Below are positions 1 through 8,011 of a stretch of DNA of 53,178 nucleotides, piece by piece (positions within the stretch are counted from its first letter, which is position 1; every line of letters starts with the position of its first letter). A model generated the notes under the pieces. It did no database searches. It was not told where the DNA came from and saw nothing but the letters and a program-made list of their open reading frames with translations. The translations under genes were made by a program, and so were the position numbers. Origin of the DNA: Arsukibacterium sp. MJ3 (GTDB taxonomy: Bacteria; Pseudomonadota; Gammaproteobacteria; Enterobacterales; Alteromonadaceae); NCBI RefSeq assembly GCF_000987765.1, contig NZ_LAHP01000023.1:1-53178 (forward strand), in the 5' to 3' direction.

Positions 1-75
1 GGCGATAGATCTGATCACCAAACGCCATGAATGTTCAATTATTTCTTTATTATACTATTGTTTTTTATATACATT

Positions 76-243
76 TTGTGGGGATTTGTCAGGGTCAGAA
101 TAAAATTAAACCTGCTTACGCCAACCTACGGACGCTCTCGCTTAGCCCCATGCTGACGTAGCGCTGTTAAAATGTCAACTTCATGTTTAAACTGGTTATT
201 TCCCAAGACTTTGCGGTCAAGTTTTCTAATTGCGGCATAAAGC
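76..243 (-). mobile_element. Decayed REP-associated tyrosine transposase (RAYT), C-terminal remnant
   Basis: Read on the minus strand from about 243 down, one frame gives a short peptide containing NNQFKHEVDILTALRQHG and then a basic KRERP end followed by a stop at 126-128. This matches the usual C-terminal style of RAYT/IS200-like proteins (GN-RF--EI--L, then a basic RGRP tail). Past the stop, the element seems to end near the GTCAGGGTCAG run on the plus strand (about 88-98). No catalytic HUH part is present, so this is a dead fragment. It belongs to the same family as the debris around 27.1 and 28.7 kb, though it is not a copy of those. Confidence 0.5.
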
Positions 244-385
244 TAGGCGGCTAAACCAGAAAACCCCGGTAAAAATAGTGTGATTATATTGGCAGGTGTT
301 ACTAAGCGTTATTAATCCAGCCCGTTGTTTGCTAACACCTTTAGCGAACAAGAATTACAGCCCTAAGCCACCTCTTTGCCGCAGT

Positions 386-406
386 AAAGCCGCTTTTGCG
401 GCCTTT
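386..406. terminator. Weak terminator-like hairpin
   Basis: AAAGCCGC, a TTTT loop and GCGGC with a bulged CTTT form a short GC-rich hairpin. The U-run after it is poor, so termination is uncertain. It could insulate the lipoprotein gene from a gene to the left of the window. Confidence 0.3.
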
Positions 407-471
407 GTACTTTACAGCTGCTTAAAAAACTTTCACACTGCGGCTATGCATAGTTATTGAGTAAGCGGCTA

Positions 472-918
472 ATGAAACAATTACTGCCATTCTTCCTAAG
501 CTTTTTACTGTTGGCGGGCTGCAGTGAAAAACCGACAAGTAATGCCCATTGGGGCACACCCGAGCATATTGCTACCGAGTTTTTCCATGCGCTTTATAAT
601 GAAAAAGACTTAGATAAAGCCAAAAGCTACAGTACAGCAGAGTTTGCCAGCCTGTTAGAGGCTTATGTTACGCCGCGCCAGGTTGCCAGAACCTTGCTGA
701 ACATGTCGTATGATGAGGTTACCATTGAAGTTAATCGCAGTGGCCAAAACCTGCGCCAACAATATGATGACGATGCCGATGTTACCTTGATATTTAGCGG
801 ACAATTCAACGGTAAAAAAGTGGATAATATGCGCACCGTTCAAATGATCAAAAAAAGCGGCAAATGGCTGGTTCATTCCGTAAAAATCGACCGCTTTAGT
901 AATACTGCCAGCTATTAA
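472..918 (+). CDS. Small outer-membrane lipoprotein, DUF4878-like
   Basis: A 148-residue protein with a type II signal peptide: MKQ, a hydrophobic stretch, then the lipobox LLAGC (Cys about residue 17). The mature part (AHWGTPEHIATEFFHALYNEKDL...) looks like the NTF2-fold lipoproteins of the DUF4878 type, where a helical start packs on a curved sheet ending in a KSGKWLVHSVKI strand. The ATG at 472 is preferred because it places a normal signal peptide at the N-terminus; an in-frame TTG at 457 would add five residues and has no clear ribosome site. Function is unknown; NTF2-like lipoproteins are usually structural or binding modules. It converges on the crotonase-family gene. Confidence 0.75.
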   Translation: MKQLLPFFLSFLLLAGCSEKPTSNAHWGTPEHIATEFFHALYNEKDLDKAKSYSTAEFASLLEAYVTPRQVARTLLNMSYDEVTIEVNRSGQNLRQQYDDDADVTLIFSGQFNGKKVDNMRTVQMIKKSGKWLVHSVKIDRFSNTASY

Positions 919-930
919 TTCACAACAATG

Positions 931-985
931 CTACTTACTATACTACTTACTTACTTAATGCCACTTACTTAATACTACTTACTTT
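931..985. repeat. TACTTACT microrepeat between convergent genes
   Basis: ACTTACT-like units recur about six times with small gaps, filling the space between two convergent genes and running into the last codons of the leftward gene. It looks like simple-sequence slippage. No function is evident. Confidence 0.6.
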
Positions 986-1722
986 TTCGTTAAAAACCCG
1001 CGCAGTTGTTGCTGACACGTTTCGCCTTGCAGCAGTGCGCCAAATACTTCTAGCTCAACCGTAATCACTTTTTCGGCTTGGCGTTTAATTTTACCACGTA
1101 ACAGGGCTTTGCTTTGCTGTACTGCCGCCGCAGGCAATTTTGCCAGTTGCAATGCTTTATCAGCAACAAAAGCCAACAAGTCTTCACTGGCAACCTGCTG
1201 ATTAACCAAGCCCATAGCTTCAGCTTGTGCCGTATTAAACGCTTCGCCCAACAATAAATACTGCGCCGCCCGTTGATAGCCGACTAATTGTGGTAACAAT
1301 AAGCTGGAAGCTGCTTCCGGACACAACCCTAACTGACTAAAAGGCATTTGAAAACGACAGCCAGGTGCCGCATAGACTAAATCACAATGTAGTAAGGCGG
1401 TGGTGCCTATGCCAATTGCCAGCCCGGCTACCGCAGCAATAATAGGTTTACTAAAAGCATTAAGCTGATATAAAAATACCACGGTTGGATGGTTGGCGTT
1501 TAAATCACCTGCTGATAGAAAATCCTGTAAATCATTGCCACTGGAAAAGCAGCTGGCAGACCCCTGTAATACCACAACCTTTATGGCAGCATCGCGCTCG
1601 GCTTGCTGCAATGCGCCAGTTAACTGGCGATACATAGCCAGGCTTATTGCATTTTTTTTATCCGCTCGTTGCAGGGTAAGCGTTAACACACCCTCAGGGC
1701 TTTGTTTTATTTCAACCGTCAT
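979..1722 (-). CDS. Enoyl-CoA hydratase/isomerase family protein, probably delta3-delta2-enoyl-CoA isomerase
   Basis: A 247-residue crotonase-fold protein. The first oxyanion-hole segment is SCFSSGNDLQDF and the second is AGLAIGIGTTALLHCDLVY. The segment LGLCPEAASSLLLPQLVG resembles the peroxisomal-type (ECI2/PECI) isomerases, where the Glu of PEG/PEA acts as the single catalytic acid-base. The hydratase-type first Glu after GGG is absent, which favours an isomerase over a hydratase. Such enzymes move double bonds so that unsaturated fatty acids can enter beta-oxidation. The ATG at 1722 has only a weak purine-rich site. The next gene in the same direction, ggt, lies 52 bp upstream, so cotranscription is possible but functionally unconnected. 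Confidence 0.8.
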   Translation of the reverse strand: MTVEIKQSPEGVLTLTLQRADKKNAISLAMYRQLTGALQQAERDAAIKVVVLQGSASCFSSGNDLQDFLSAGDLNANHPTVVFLYQLNAFSKPIIAAVAGLAIGIGTTALLHCDLVYAAPGCRFQMPFSQLGLCPEAASSLLLPQLVGYQRAAQYLLLGEAFNTAQAEAMGLVNQQVASEDLLAFVADKALQLAKLPAAAVQQSKALLRGKIKRQAEKVITVELEVFGALLQGETCQQQLRGFLTKK

Positions 1723-1774
1723 CGTTAGTTCTCGTTGTTACTATTTCATTTAACCAAAAACGTTATTGTTATTG

Positions 1775-3523
1775 TTAATGACCCGCTGCCGTGCCCTCAC
1801 GACGCGGATCCGCGACACCTTCCAGCGTGTTCGCTTTAACTTCAATAGCATGAATACCTGAGTTTAAATCTTGTATCCGCACCTGGTATCCCATTGCTTC
1901 CAGCACAGGCTTTAATGCAGTAAGCGGGGTGCCCGCTTCCAGCGCCAGATAATCGTTGCGGTGGGTAAAGCGCGGCAAATTTACTGCCTGCTCTAAATTT
2001 AACTGCCAGTCGAGAACGGCTACCAGGTTCTGCAGCACATAATTAATAATGCGGCTGCCACCGGGCGACCCGGTTAATAACTTCAGGTTATTATTGTTAT
2101 CAAACACCATCATTGGCGCCATTGAACTTCGTGGCCTTTTACTGCCCTCTACCCGGTTGGCAACCAGTTTACCCTCAACGCTGGCACTCAAACTAAAATC
2201 GGTGAGTTGGTTATTAAGCAAATAACCGTTCACCATTAAACCTGAACCAAAAACGTTTTCGATGCTGGTGGTCATACTAACCGCATTACCGTACTGATCA
2301 ACTACTGATAAATGGCTGGTATTTTCAAACTCTATGGCAGCAACGTCAGCAAGGGGCATGGCCCCTTCCGGTTGCCCTGCGCTTACAACTGCCAGATTAC
2401 GCTGCGGCAAAATTAACGCGGCTCTGGCCGCTAAATAATTGCTGTCTAACATACCAGCTACCGGTACCGGGCTAAAATCTGTATCCGCCAGATAGCGCTC
2501 TCTATCGACAAACGCTAACCGCGCTGCCTGACTAAGTAAGTGCACGGCTTCAACCGAATTTGGCGCCAACTTGTTAAGTTCAAACGCTGATAAAATACCC
2601 AACATTTGCAGCACCGCTATACCACCAGAGCTGGGTGGCGCCATGCCGCACACCTGATATTGCCGATATGCCTGACACAATACCTCGCGTTCAATCGCTT
2701 GATAATTGGCTAAATCGTCCAGGCTTAGCTGTCCGGGGTTAGTTGCTGCCTGGCGCACTGTATTAACCAGTGCCTCGGCATTTGCGCCCTGATAAAACGC
2801 ACTAACGCCTTCTTTGGCAATAGCCCTTAGCAATGCGGCATACTCAGGGTTAGTGATCTGCTGCTCAGCCGCCAGCGCCTGGCCTTCAGGATAAAAATAG
2901 TCTTTGGCTGGCGCTAACGTTTTTACTCCCTCATTCCAGCCCATTGTTAAATGATGTGCCATCCTCGGAGAAACGTTAAACCCTTGCTCGGCGGCGGTTA
3001 TCGCATCGTCAAACAAGGCTTGCCATGGTAAACGACCATATTGTTGATGCGCCAACGCCAGAGCTTTTAACACGCCAGGCACGCCCACTGATTTACCGCC
3101 AACATAGGCCACACGCCAATCAAGCGTTTTACCATTTTCAGTGAATAATTGGTCAGTCGCCGTTGCTGGTGCCGTTTCTCTGCCATCAAAACTGGTTAAA
3201 CGCTGGCCGGCTTTGTGCCAATGTAAAATAAAGGCACCACCGCCAATCCCTGAACTTTGCGGCTCAACCAAACCCAACATTAATTGAGTAGCAATGGCCG
3301 CATCAATTGCGCTACCCCCCTTGGCCAGCACACGTTGCCCAGCCGCTACCGCCAGCGGGTGTGCCGCCGCTACCATGGCATGTTTACTGCTAATTAATTG
3401 CTGTTGCGTTAATCCGGTGGCAGCTTCAGGCTCACGAATTTCCTGCTGCACGGGTGCGGCAACAATAAAATAACTGGCCAGCAGCAGATTTAAACCAGAT
3501 AACAACAGATAGGGCGGCTTCAT
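1775..3523 (-). CDS. ggt: Gamma-glutamyltransferase precursor
   Basis: A 582-residue Ntn-hydrolase precursor that cleaves the gamma-glutamyl bond of glutathione and related peptides and transfers or hydrolyses the glutamyl group, usually in the periplasm. A hydrophobic signal/anchor occupies residues 5-23. The large-subunit hallmark SSGIGGGAFILHWH is at about 90-103. Self-cleavage is predicted before Thr402 in the segment ENTSHLSVVD, with the active-site Thr then at the new N-terminus. The glycine-rich GSPGGSRI motif of the small subunit is present. Length fits the family and nothing is missing. The start at 3523 puts the signal peptide at the very N-terminus. It is followed leftward by the crotonase-family gene. 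Confidence 0.95.
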   Translation of the reverse strand: MKPPYLLLSGLNLLLASYFIVAAPVQQEIREPEAATGLTQQQLISSKHAMVAAAHPLAVAAGQRVLAKGGSAIDAAIATQLMLGLVEPQSSGIGGGAFILHWHKAGQRLTSFDGRETAPATATDQLFTENGKTLDWRVAYVGGKSVGVPGVLKALALAHQQYGRLPWQALFDDAITAAEQGFNVSPRMAHHLTMGWNEGVKTLAPAKDYFYPEGQALAAEQQITNPEYAALLRAIAKEGVSAFYQGANAEALVNTVRQAATNPGQLSLDDLANYQAIEREVLCQAYRQYQVCGMAPPSSGGIAVLQMLGILSAFELNKLAPNSVEAVHLLSQAARLAFVDRERYLADTDFSPVPVAGMLDSNYLAARAALILPQRNLAVVSAGQPEGAMPLADVAAIEFENTSHLSVVDQYGNAVSMTTSIENVFGSGLMVNGYLLNNQLTDFSLSASVEGKLVANRVEGSKRPRSSMAPMMVFDNNNNLKLLTGSPGGSRIINYVLQNLVAVLDWQLNLEQAVNLPRFTHRNDYLALEAGTPLTALKPVLEAMGYQVRIQDLNSGIHAIEVKANTLEGVADPRREGTAAGH

Positions 3524-3689
3524 AAATTACTCTCGAATTAAGCAGTGTTACACCCTAACCAGAAGCGCAGAACAGATCAAGCGGCATCAGCCTGTTATCA
3601 CTGGCGCTTAGCGAAATATAACTTGATATTCATCACAATTTAGTTTGGGATAGGTTCACTGGTATTTTCTTAGTTTATGGCAGAGTTGT

Positions 3690-4289
3690 ATGCTGGCGTT
3701 ATTTATCAAAAAACAGGGTTATGCTGCATACTGCATGCTGCTTTTGTTGGCGGTATTATTGTTTGTTTTACCCAGTTCTTGGCAGCAGTTATTAGCCTAT
3801 CAACGCGAAAGCCTGGCGAGCGGTGAGCTATGGCGATTAATCACTGGTCATCTGCTGCATTCTAACCTTTATCATTTACTGCTAAATGGGGGCGGATTAC
3901 TGATAATAATGCTGCTACATGCCAGTTATCAGCGCCAGCTTGCGCTACTGTGGCAACTGCTTTTTACCGCTATTGTTATCAGTAGCCTAATGTATTGGCG
4001 CCAGCCCGACATTCAGCAGTATGTTGGGCTGTCGGGGGTGTTACATGGCTTACTTTTTTTTGGCGCGCTGCTGGATATTAAAACCGCTAAAACCGGCGGT
4101 GTTTTACTTACTTTAGGTATTTTGGCTAAAGTGGCTTACGAGCAATATCAGGGGCCAGATGCCGAACTTGGCCAGCTTATTAATGCTACGGTGGCAATTG
4201 ACGCCCATTGGTATGGGGTTATTGCCGGTGGCGTGATGTTTAGCTTGCTATACCTAAAAAACTTTTTTGTTAAAGAAACAGCTAGCTAG
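3690..4289 (+). CDS. rrtA: Rhombosortase (rhomboid-type intramembrane serine protease)
   Basis: A 199-residue polytopic membrane protein. GELWRLITGHLLHSNLYHLLLN followed by YVGLSGVLHG and DAHWYGVIAG matches the rhombosortase subfamily of rhomboid proteases. Ser115 of GLSG and His173 of DAHWYG would form the catalytic dyad, and the HLLLN stretch supplies the loop/helix conserved in rhomboids. Family knowledge says rhombosortases process proteins bearing a C-terminal GlyGly-CTERM signal before their export to the surface. No protein in this window ends in a GlyGly-CTERM tail, so its substrates lie elsewhere. The gene is transcribed divergently from ggt and converges on the C26 amidotransferase gene. 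Confidence 0.85.
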   Translation: MLALFIKKQGYAAYCMLLLLAVLLFVLPSSWQQLLAYQRESLASGELWRLITGHLLHSNLYHLLLNGGGLLIIMLLHASYQRQLALLWQLLFTAIVISSLMYWRQPDIQQYVGLSGVLHGLLFFGALLDIKTAKTGGVLLTLGILAKVAYEQYQGPDAELGQLINATVAIDAHWYGVIAGGVMFSLLYLKNFFVKETAS

Positions 4290-4308
4290 AAGATTTATAG
4301 ATCAGCGT

Positions 4309-4980
4309 TTAATGCCGCCTAGCATGATTAACCACGGCTTTAAATAAATGACGCTGACAACGGATAAACAACAAAAACTCCGGATGCCATTGCACCCCCA
4401 ACACAAAGGCAACGCTTGGATCTTCTACTGCCTGCACTATATTATCCAGATCACGCCCCACAACTTGTAAGCCTTTACCTAGTTTATCTATCGCCTGATT
4501 ATGTAAACTGTTGATACGGGCTTTTTGGCACTGAAAAATGGCCTGCAAGGTAGAGTCTGCTTCGCTCAGGCACAACGTTTTTAATGGCAATACCGTCCAG
4601 CGCTTTGAGGTATGTTGCCGCAGCTTAGTAAGTTGCTGCAATAAACTGCCGCCACGGCTGACATTCAGTAGCTGCGCACCGCGGCAAATACCCAGTAACG
4701 GTAAATCGTTAGCTGCTGCCTGTTTTATTACTGCCAGCTCGAGCTCGTCGCGGGCAGAATCATATTTTGGCTGTACTTCAGCTTTAGCGGCATACAGTAC
4801 CGGGTCAATATCATGGCCGCCCGTTATTACCACGCCGCTAAATTGCTGTGCATCAAGTTTACTAGAGGGCTTAAGTTGCAAAGGGATACCGCCATACCAA
4901 CGCACAGCGAGTGCGACCAACAACCGTGGCCCGAAAGCGCCCCGCTCTGGCCCGGTTATGGCAATTACCGGCTTAGCCAT
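4309..4980 (-). CDS. Class I glutamine amidotransferase / C26-type gamma-glutamyl hydrolase-like protein
   Basis: A 223-residue PuuD/peptidase C26-like protein. The nucleophile elbow is LGICRGAQLLN (Cys99), preceded by GGHDIDPVLY, and the catalytic His-Glu pair is in VQWHPEF near residue 199. Such enzymes hydrolyse gamma-glutamyl amides or supply ammonia from glutamine. It overlaps the amidoligase gene by 16 bp and follows it in the same operon. Comparative genomics of amidoligases (Iyer and colleagues) describes this pairing, so the two probably act on one product, one making an amide bond and the other cutting it or supplying nitrogen. The substrate is unknown. Polyamine catabolism by PuuD proper is less likely because no other puu gene is nearby. 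Confidence 0.85.
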   Translation of the reverse strand: MAKPVIAITGPERGAFGPRLLVALAVRWYGGIPLQLKPSSKLDAQQFSGVVITGGHDIDPVLYAAKAEVQPKYDSARDELELAVIKQAAANDLPLLGICRGAQLLNVSRGGSLLQQLTKLRQHTSKRWTVLPLKTLCLSEADSTLQAIFQCQKARINSLHNQAIDKLGKGLQVVGRDLDNIVQAVEDPSVAFVLGVQWHPEFLLFIRCQRHLFKAVVNHARRH

Positions 4981-5963
4981 TGCTGCTCTACCTCACTAAT
5001 CCACGGTTTAACATTGTTACCCGCCTTGGTTAATTGCTGCCGATAAGCGGCCATGCAGCGCCGTAACCGCTCTGGTTCTGCTGCTAGCATTTCAACTTCA
5101 GCCCAGCCATTCCACGCTCGCGACAACCCCCATTCAGCCTGATGAATTTCACAGCTCGGCAAGCGGTAATGAAAAGTAGGCCGGGCTTTTATCAATTTAT
5201 CGTCGGTTATCGCCCGTACCCGCTGTTTATCTAAATGTAAAAATAACGGCAAGCAATCTAGCGCCCGGTTGCGGCTAGCGTTGAACTGCAGATAGTCGTC
5301 AATTAACTCAGCAAGGTTTGGCTGATAGTCTTTATCCATAATCTGTAATTGGTATGCTGTTGGATAGGGCGCAATAAAAGACGTGAGGCTCCTGATAAAA
5401 TCAATATTTTCCCGCTGTCGCAACCAGTCATGTAAGCAAACAAACGCCTGAATAACGTGCAGCAATGCGCTGGCGTCAGTGGCTGGTACTTCCGGGTTAA
5501 GTTGTAAACCAAACGCATACCGAAAAGACTCAGACGATCCTTTGGCACCAGCCTGATGCAGTAACGTGATCAGCTGTTCTACTTCGGTTAAACGTGCATA
5601 GGGTAGCGGCGGACTTACCAACTCTAGCGGCACGAGTGGTTTGGCGACAGCTGCCAGCAATGCCTCCAGCGAAGCTTGTAAAGTATCGGTTAGTGAGTCG
5701 GTATTAAACTTTTGTTCGCCCATCACAGTTAACAGCTGAAAATCCAGTTCAACCCGCCAGTCGCCGGCCGGATCACCCGTTAATTTATGGCGATAACGGC
5801 CACTGGGGGCGCCAGACAACGACAAATGTTCCGCCACCAACTGTTGTACTTCATTTAGCTCCAGACCGCTAAATTCAATTTCGATTCCAAAGCGCCGAGG
5901 GTGACCATTATAACTGGTTTGCCAGGGTAATCGCCTAAGCTGCTGTTGCTGCGTCACAAGCAC
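4965..5963 (-). CDS. Amidoligase family protein (COOH-NH2 ligase)
   Basis: A 332-residue protein of the glutamine-synthetase-like amidoligase family. The family signature is the early PRRFGIEIEFSGLE strand, whose acidic residues bind metal-ATP, followed by WRVELDFQLL, ELVSPPLPY and a later FRYAFGLQLNPEVPA block. Such enzymes are predicted to form peptide or isopeptide amide bonds on unknown small molecules or peptides. The start is a GTG at 5961-5963; no better in-frame ATG lies near the N-terminus. It is the first gene of a two-gene operon with the C26 amidotransferase. A divergent MFS transporter gene starts 125 bp away and could move the product, but that is only inference. Confidence 0.85.
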   Translation of the reverse strand: MLVTQQQQLRRLPWQTSYNGHPRRFGIEIEFSGLELNEVQQLVAEHLSLSGAPSGRYRHKLTGDPAGDWRVELDFQLLTVMGEQKFNTDSLTDTLQASLEALLAAVAKPLVPLELVSPPLPYARLTEVEQLITLLHQAGAKGSSESFRYAFGLQLNPEVPATDASALLHVIQAFVCLHDWLRQRENIDFIRSLTSFIAPYPTAYQLQIMDKDYQPNLAELIDDYLQFNASRNRALDCLPLFLHLDKQRVRAITDDKLIKARPTFHYRLPSCEIHQAEWGLSRAWNGWAEVEMLAAEPERLRRCMAAYRQQLTKAGNNVKPWISEVEQQWLSR

Positions 5964-6088
5964 CTCAAGAATAATGTTTTAAAATTAGCCTAAAGTAGCA
6001 GCCAGAAGATGTCAAATAGCCGCTGGGCTGCAGCCAGTGCCGCTATTTTAGGTTAAACTGCACGCATGTAATTTATAAAGAGGCTGTC

Positions 6089-7312
6089 TTGAAAACCATT
6101 TTTCGCTCTACCTGGCCGTTATTTCTAGGGGTGGCTATTGTTGGCATGACCACCGGACTGCAAAACACGCTGCTGTCACTGCGCGCAGAGTTAGAAGGGT
6201 TTGCCAGCGCCAGTATAGGGGTAATGTTAGCCGGCTATTTTATCGGGTTTTTACTGGGCTCACTGCGCGCACCCAAAATGATTATGCGGGTTGGTCATAT
6301 TCGCGCTTTTGCAGCACTGGCCTCACTGGCGTCTATCAGTATTTTGTTGCACGCCATCTGGATTAATACCTATGCCTGGTTTTTTCTGCGCCTGCTGTCT
6401 GGTTTTTGTTTTTCCGCCATCTTTGTTATTGCAGAAAGCTGGATAAACGACAAAGCGGATAACCAGAATCGCGGTACTTTACTGTCAATTTATGTGTCAA
6501 TGCTGTTTGGGGGCATTGGCTTGGGCCAGTTTTTGATTACGGTTGGCGATCCGCGAGACTTTATTCAATTTACACTGGTATCGGTATTAATCAGTGCTGC
6601 GGTTATTCCGTTATTGATCACCAAAACGCCTGCCCCTACTTTTCAGCAGGCTGAGAAAATGCCAGCACGCCAATTACTTAAAATTGCACCACTGGGTGTA
6701 TTGGGCTGTTTTATTTTGCAGTTTGGTTACGCGTCAATGTTTGGCTTTGGCCCGGTGTATTTCTCAAGACTGGGGTTGTCGTTACTGCAAATAGCCAGCT
6801 TAATGGCCATTTTTATTTTTGGCTGTTTGTGTATGCAGTTTCAGTTAGGCAAATTATCTGACAAATTTGACCGCAAACTGATTATGACAGTCTGCGGTGT
6901 ATCAGCCAGCATGGTCGCTATCTGGTTAGCTCAGTTAACAGCAGCCAGCGGCTGGCAGCTGTATTTAGCCTTTTATATTTTTGGTGCTTTATTTTTACCC
7001 CTTTATTCAATGGCAATTGCCCATACTAACGATCACCTGGCTAAGCGACAAATGGTAGCGGCCAGCAGTGTATTAATTCGGGCTAATGGTTTAGGTGCTA
7101 TCGGCGGGTTGTTGTTGTCGGGTATTTTACTGGACCAATTTGGCAGTTTGGTATTCTTTTATTTTATTAGTCTGTTGCCGGCCATTGTGGCACTAATGGC
7201 TTTTTATCATTACTGTTTCCGGCGACAAACTAGCCAGCGCCCTCATTCTAATACGGTGTCACCCACTCAGGTTACCCAAACCATGATCAACAATTCACTG
7301 AATGACGATTAA
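6089..7312 (+). CDS. MFS transporter, YcaD-like
   Basis: A 407-residue inner-membrane transporter with about twelve hydrophobic segments in two halves. Helix 1 is followed by TGLQNTLLSLRAELEGF, the loop 2-3 region carries LGSLRAPKMIMRVGHIRAF, and the FVIAESWINDKA segment recalls the YcaD group of the major facilitator superfamily. Substrate is unknown. The start is a TTG at 6089, supported by an AAAGAGG ribosome site six bases upstream. The C-terminal tail is polar and low-complexity. It ends exactly where the convergent DUF218 gene ends, with no spacer. Divergence from the amidoligase operon suggests a shared promoter region at 5964-6088. Confidence 0.85.
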   Translation: MKTIFRSTWPLFLGVAIVGMTTGLQNTLLSLRAELEGFASASIGVMLAGYFIGFLLGSLRAPKMIMRVGHIRAFAALASLASISILLHAIWINTYAWFFLRLLSGFCFSAIFVIAESWINDKADNQNRGTLLSIYVSMLFGGIGLGQFLITVGDPRDFIQFTLVSVLISAAVIPLLITKTPAPTFQQAEKMPARQLLKIAPLGVLGCFILQFGYASMFGFGPVYFSRLGLSLLQIASLMAIFIFGCLCMQFQLGKLSDKFDRKLIMTVCGVSASMVAIWLAQLTAASGWQLYLAFYIFGALFLPLYSMAIAHTNDHLAKRQMVAASSVLIRANGLGAIGGLLLSGILLDQFGSLVFFYFISLLPAIVALMAFYHYCFRRQTSQRPHSNTVSPTQVTQTMINNSLNDD

Positions 7313-8011
7313 TTACCGCTGCCATACTGCCGCTGTGGCGCTAACCCGCCACACTAGGTAGCTGGCATATTCAGCAATCAGTTTGCTATATAAATCAAAA
7401 TTACTAAGGTTAACGGTAAACATACAATTCCAGCTGCAGTTAAGCGGCCGGAACGTCTGACTGCTGACGGTACTTAACCCGGCATTTAATTGATGATAAT
7501 GAAGCAGTTTACTCACACGCCAACCATGAAAATCACTGGTAATAAACTGTAATCGTTGCTGCTGGCTTACACGCTGGTTTAAACTGCTAAATTCCTGATA
7601 AGTGTTGCTACCTGCGTCAAAACAATCAATAACTAAAGGCTGGTGTTGCTGGCTTAACAAATAGTCTTGATACGGCTGACAATAACGGGTGGTGATAAGC
7701 ACCGGCGCCATCTGACCGCCGAGGCTTTGCCCTAAGCGATCGAGCCTGGCGCGGGCACAAGCGGGTAACGCATTCGCTGAACCGCCACAACCCAGCACCA
7801 CATAAGTAGTGTTACTTTGCGCCAGACTAGTGCCACTGATTTGCGCACTATAATAGCTACGTACCATATTGGCAAAAAACGTGTTACCCGCTAAATAGAA
7901 GCACAGTAGTAGCAACCACAGGCCTTTTTTCCGATAAAAAATACACGCCAGCAACAAGCCATACAAAAAAATATTTTGTGGGTATAAAAAAGGTTCAAGC
8001 AGATCTTTCAT
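7313..8011 (-). CDS. DUF218/YdcF-family membrane protein
   Basis: A 232-residue protein with two N-terminal membrane helices (about 12-50) and a DUF218-type Rossmann-like domain. Recognisable pieces are TTYVVLGCGGS at the start of the domain, CARARLDRLGQSL, and ITSDFHGWRVSKLL, which corresponds to the conserved TS--H--R segment of YdcF/SanA/ElyC proteins. ElyC and SanA influence envelope polysaccharide metabolism. It is the last gene of the leftward polysaccharide operon and overlaps the preceding polymerase-like gene by 17 bp, which supports a role in surface polysaccharide assembly. The catalytic activity of this family is not settled. Confidence 0.75.
   Translation of the reverse strand: MKDLLEPFLYPQNIFLYGLLLACIFYRKKGLWLLLLCFYLAGNTFFANMVRSYYSAQISGTSLAQSNTTYVVLGCGGSANALPACARARLDRLGQSLGGQMAPVLITTRYCQPYQDYLLSQQHQPLVIDCFDAGSNTYQEFSSLNQRVSQQQRLQFITSDFHGWRVSKLLHYHQLNAGLSTVSSQTFRPLNCSWNCMFTVNLSNFDLYSKLIAEYASYLVWRVSATAAVWQR

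Larger units (their letters stand above)
1..471. other. Gene-free left end of window
   Basis: No intact gene is visible before the lipoprotein gene at 472. The stretch holds an AT-rich segment (about 30-80), a decayed transposase tail (76-243) and a hairpin rich in GCCGC/GCGGC (386-406). The remainder shows nothing I can name. Any gene whose end it flanks lies outside the window. Confidence 0.6.

Noticed and set aside
4538..5046. Plus-strand frames opposite the C26 amidotransferase and amidoligase genes
   Set aside because: Shadows of the minus-strand genes, which have complete catalytic motifs.
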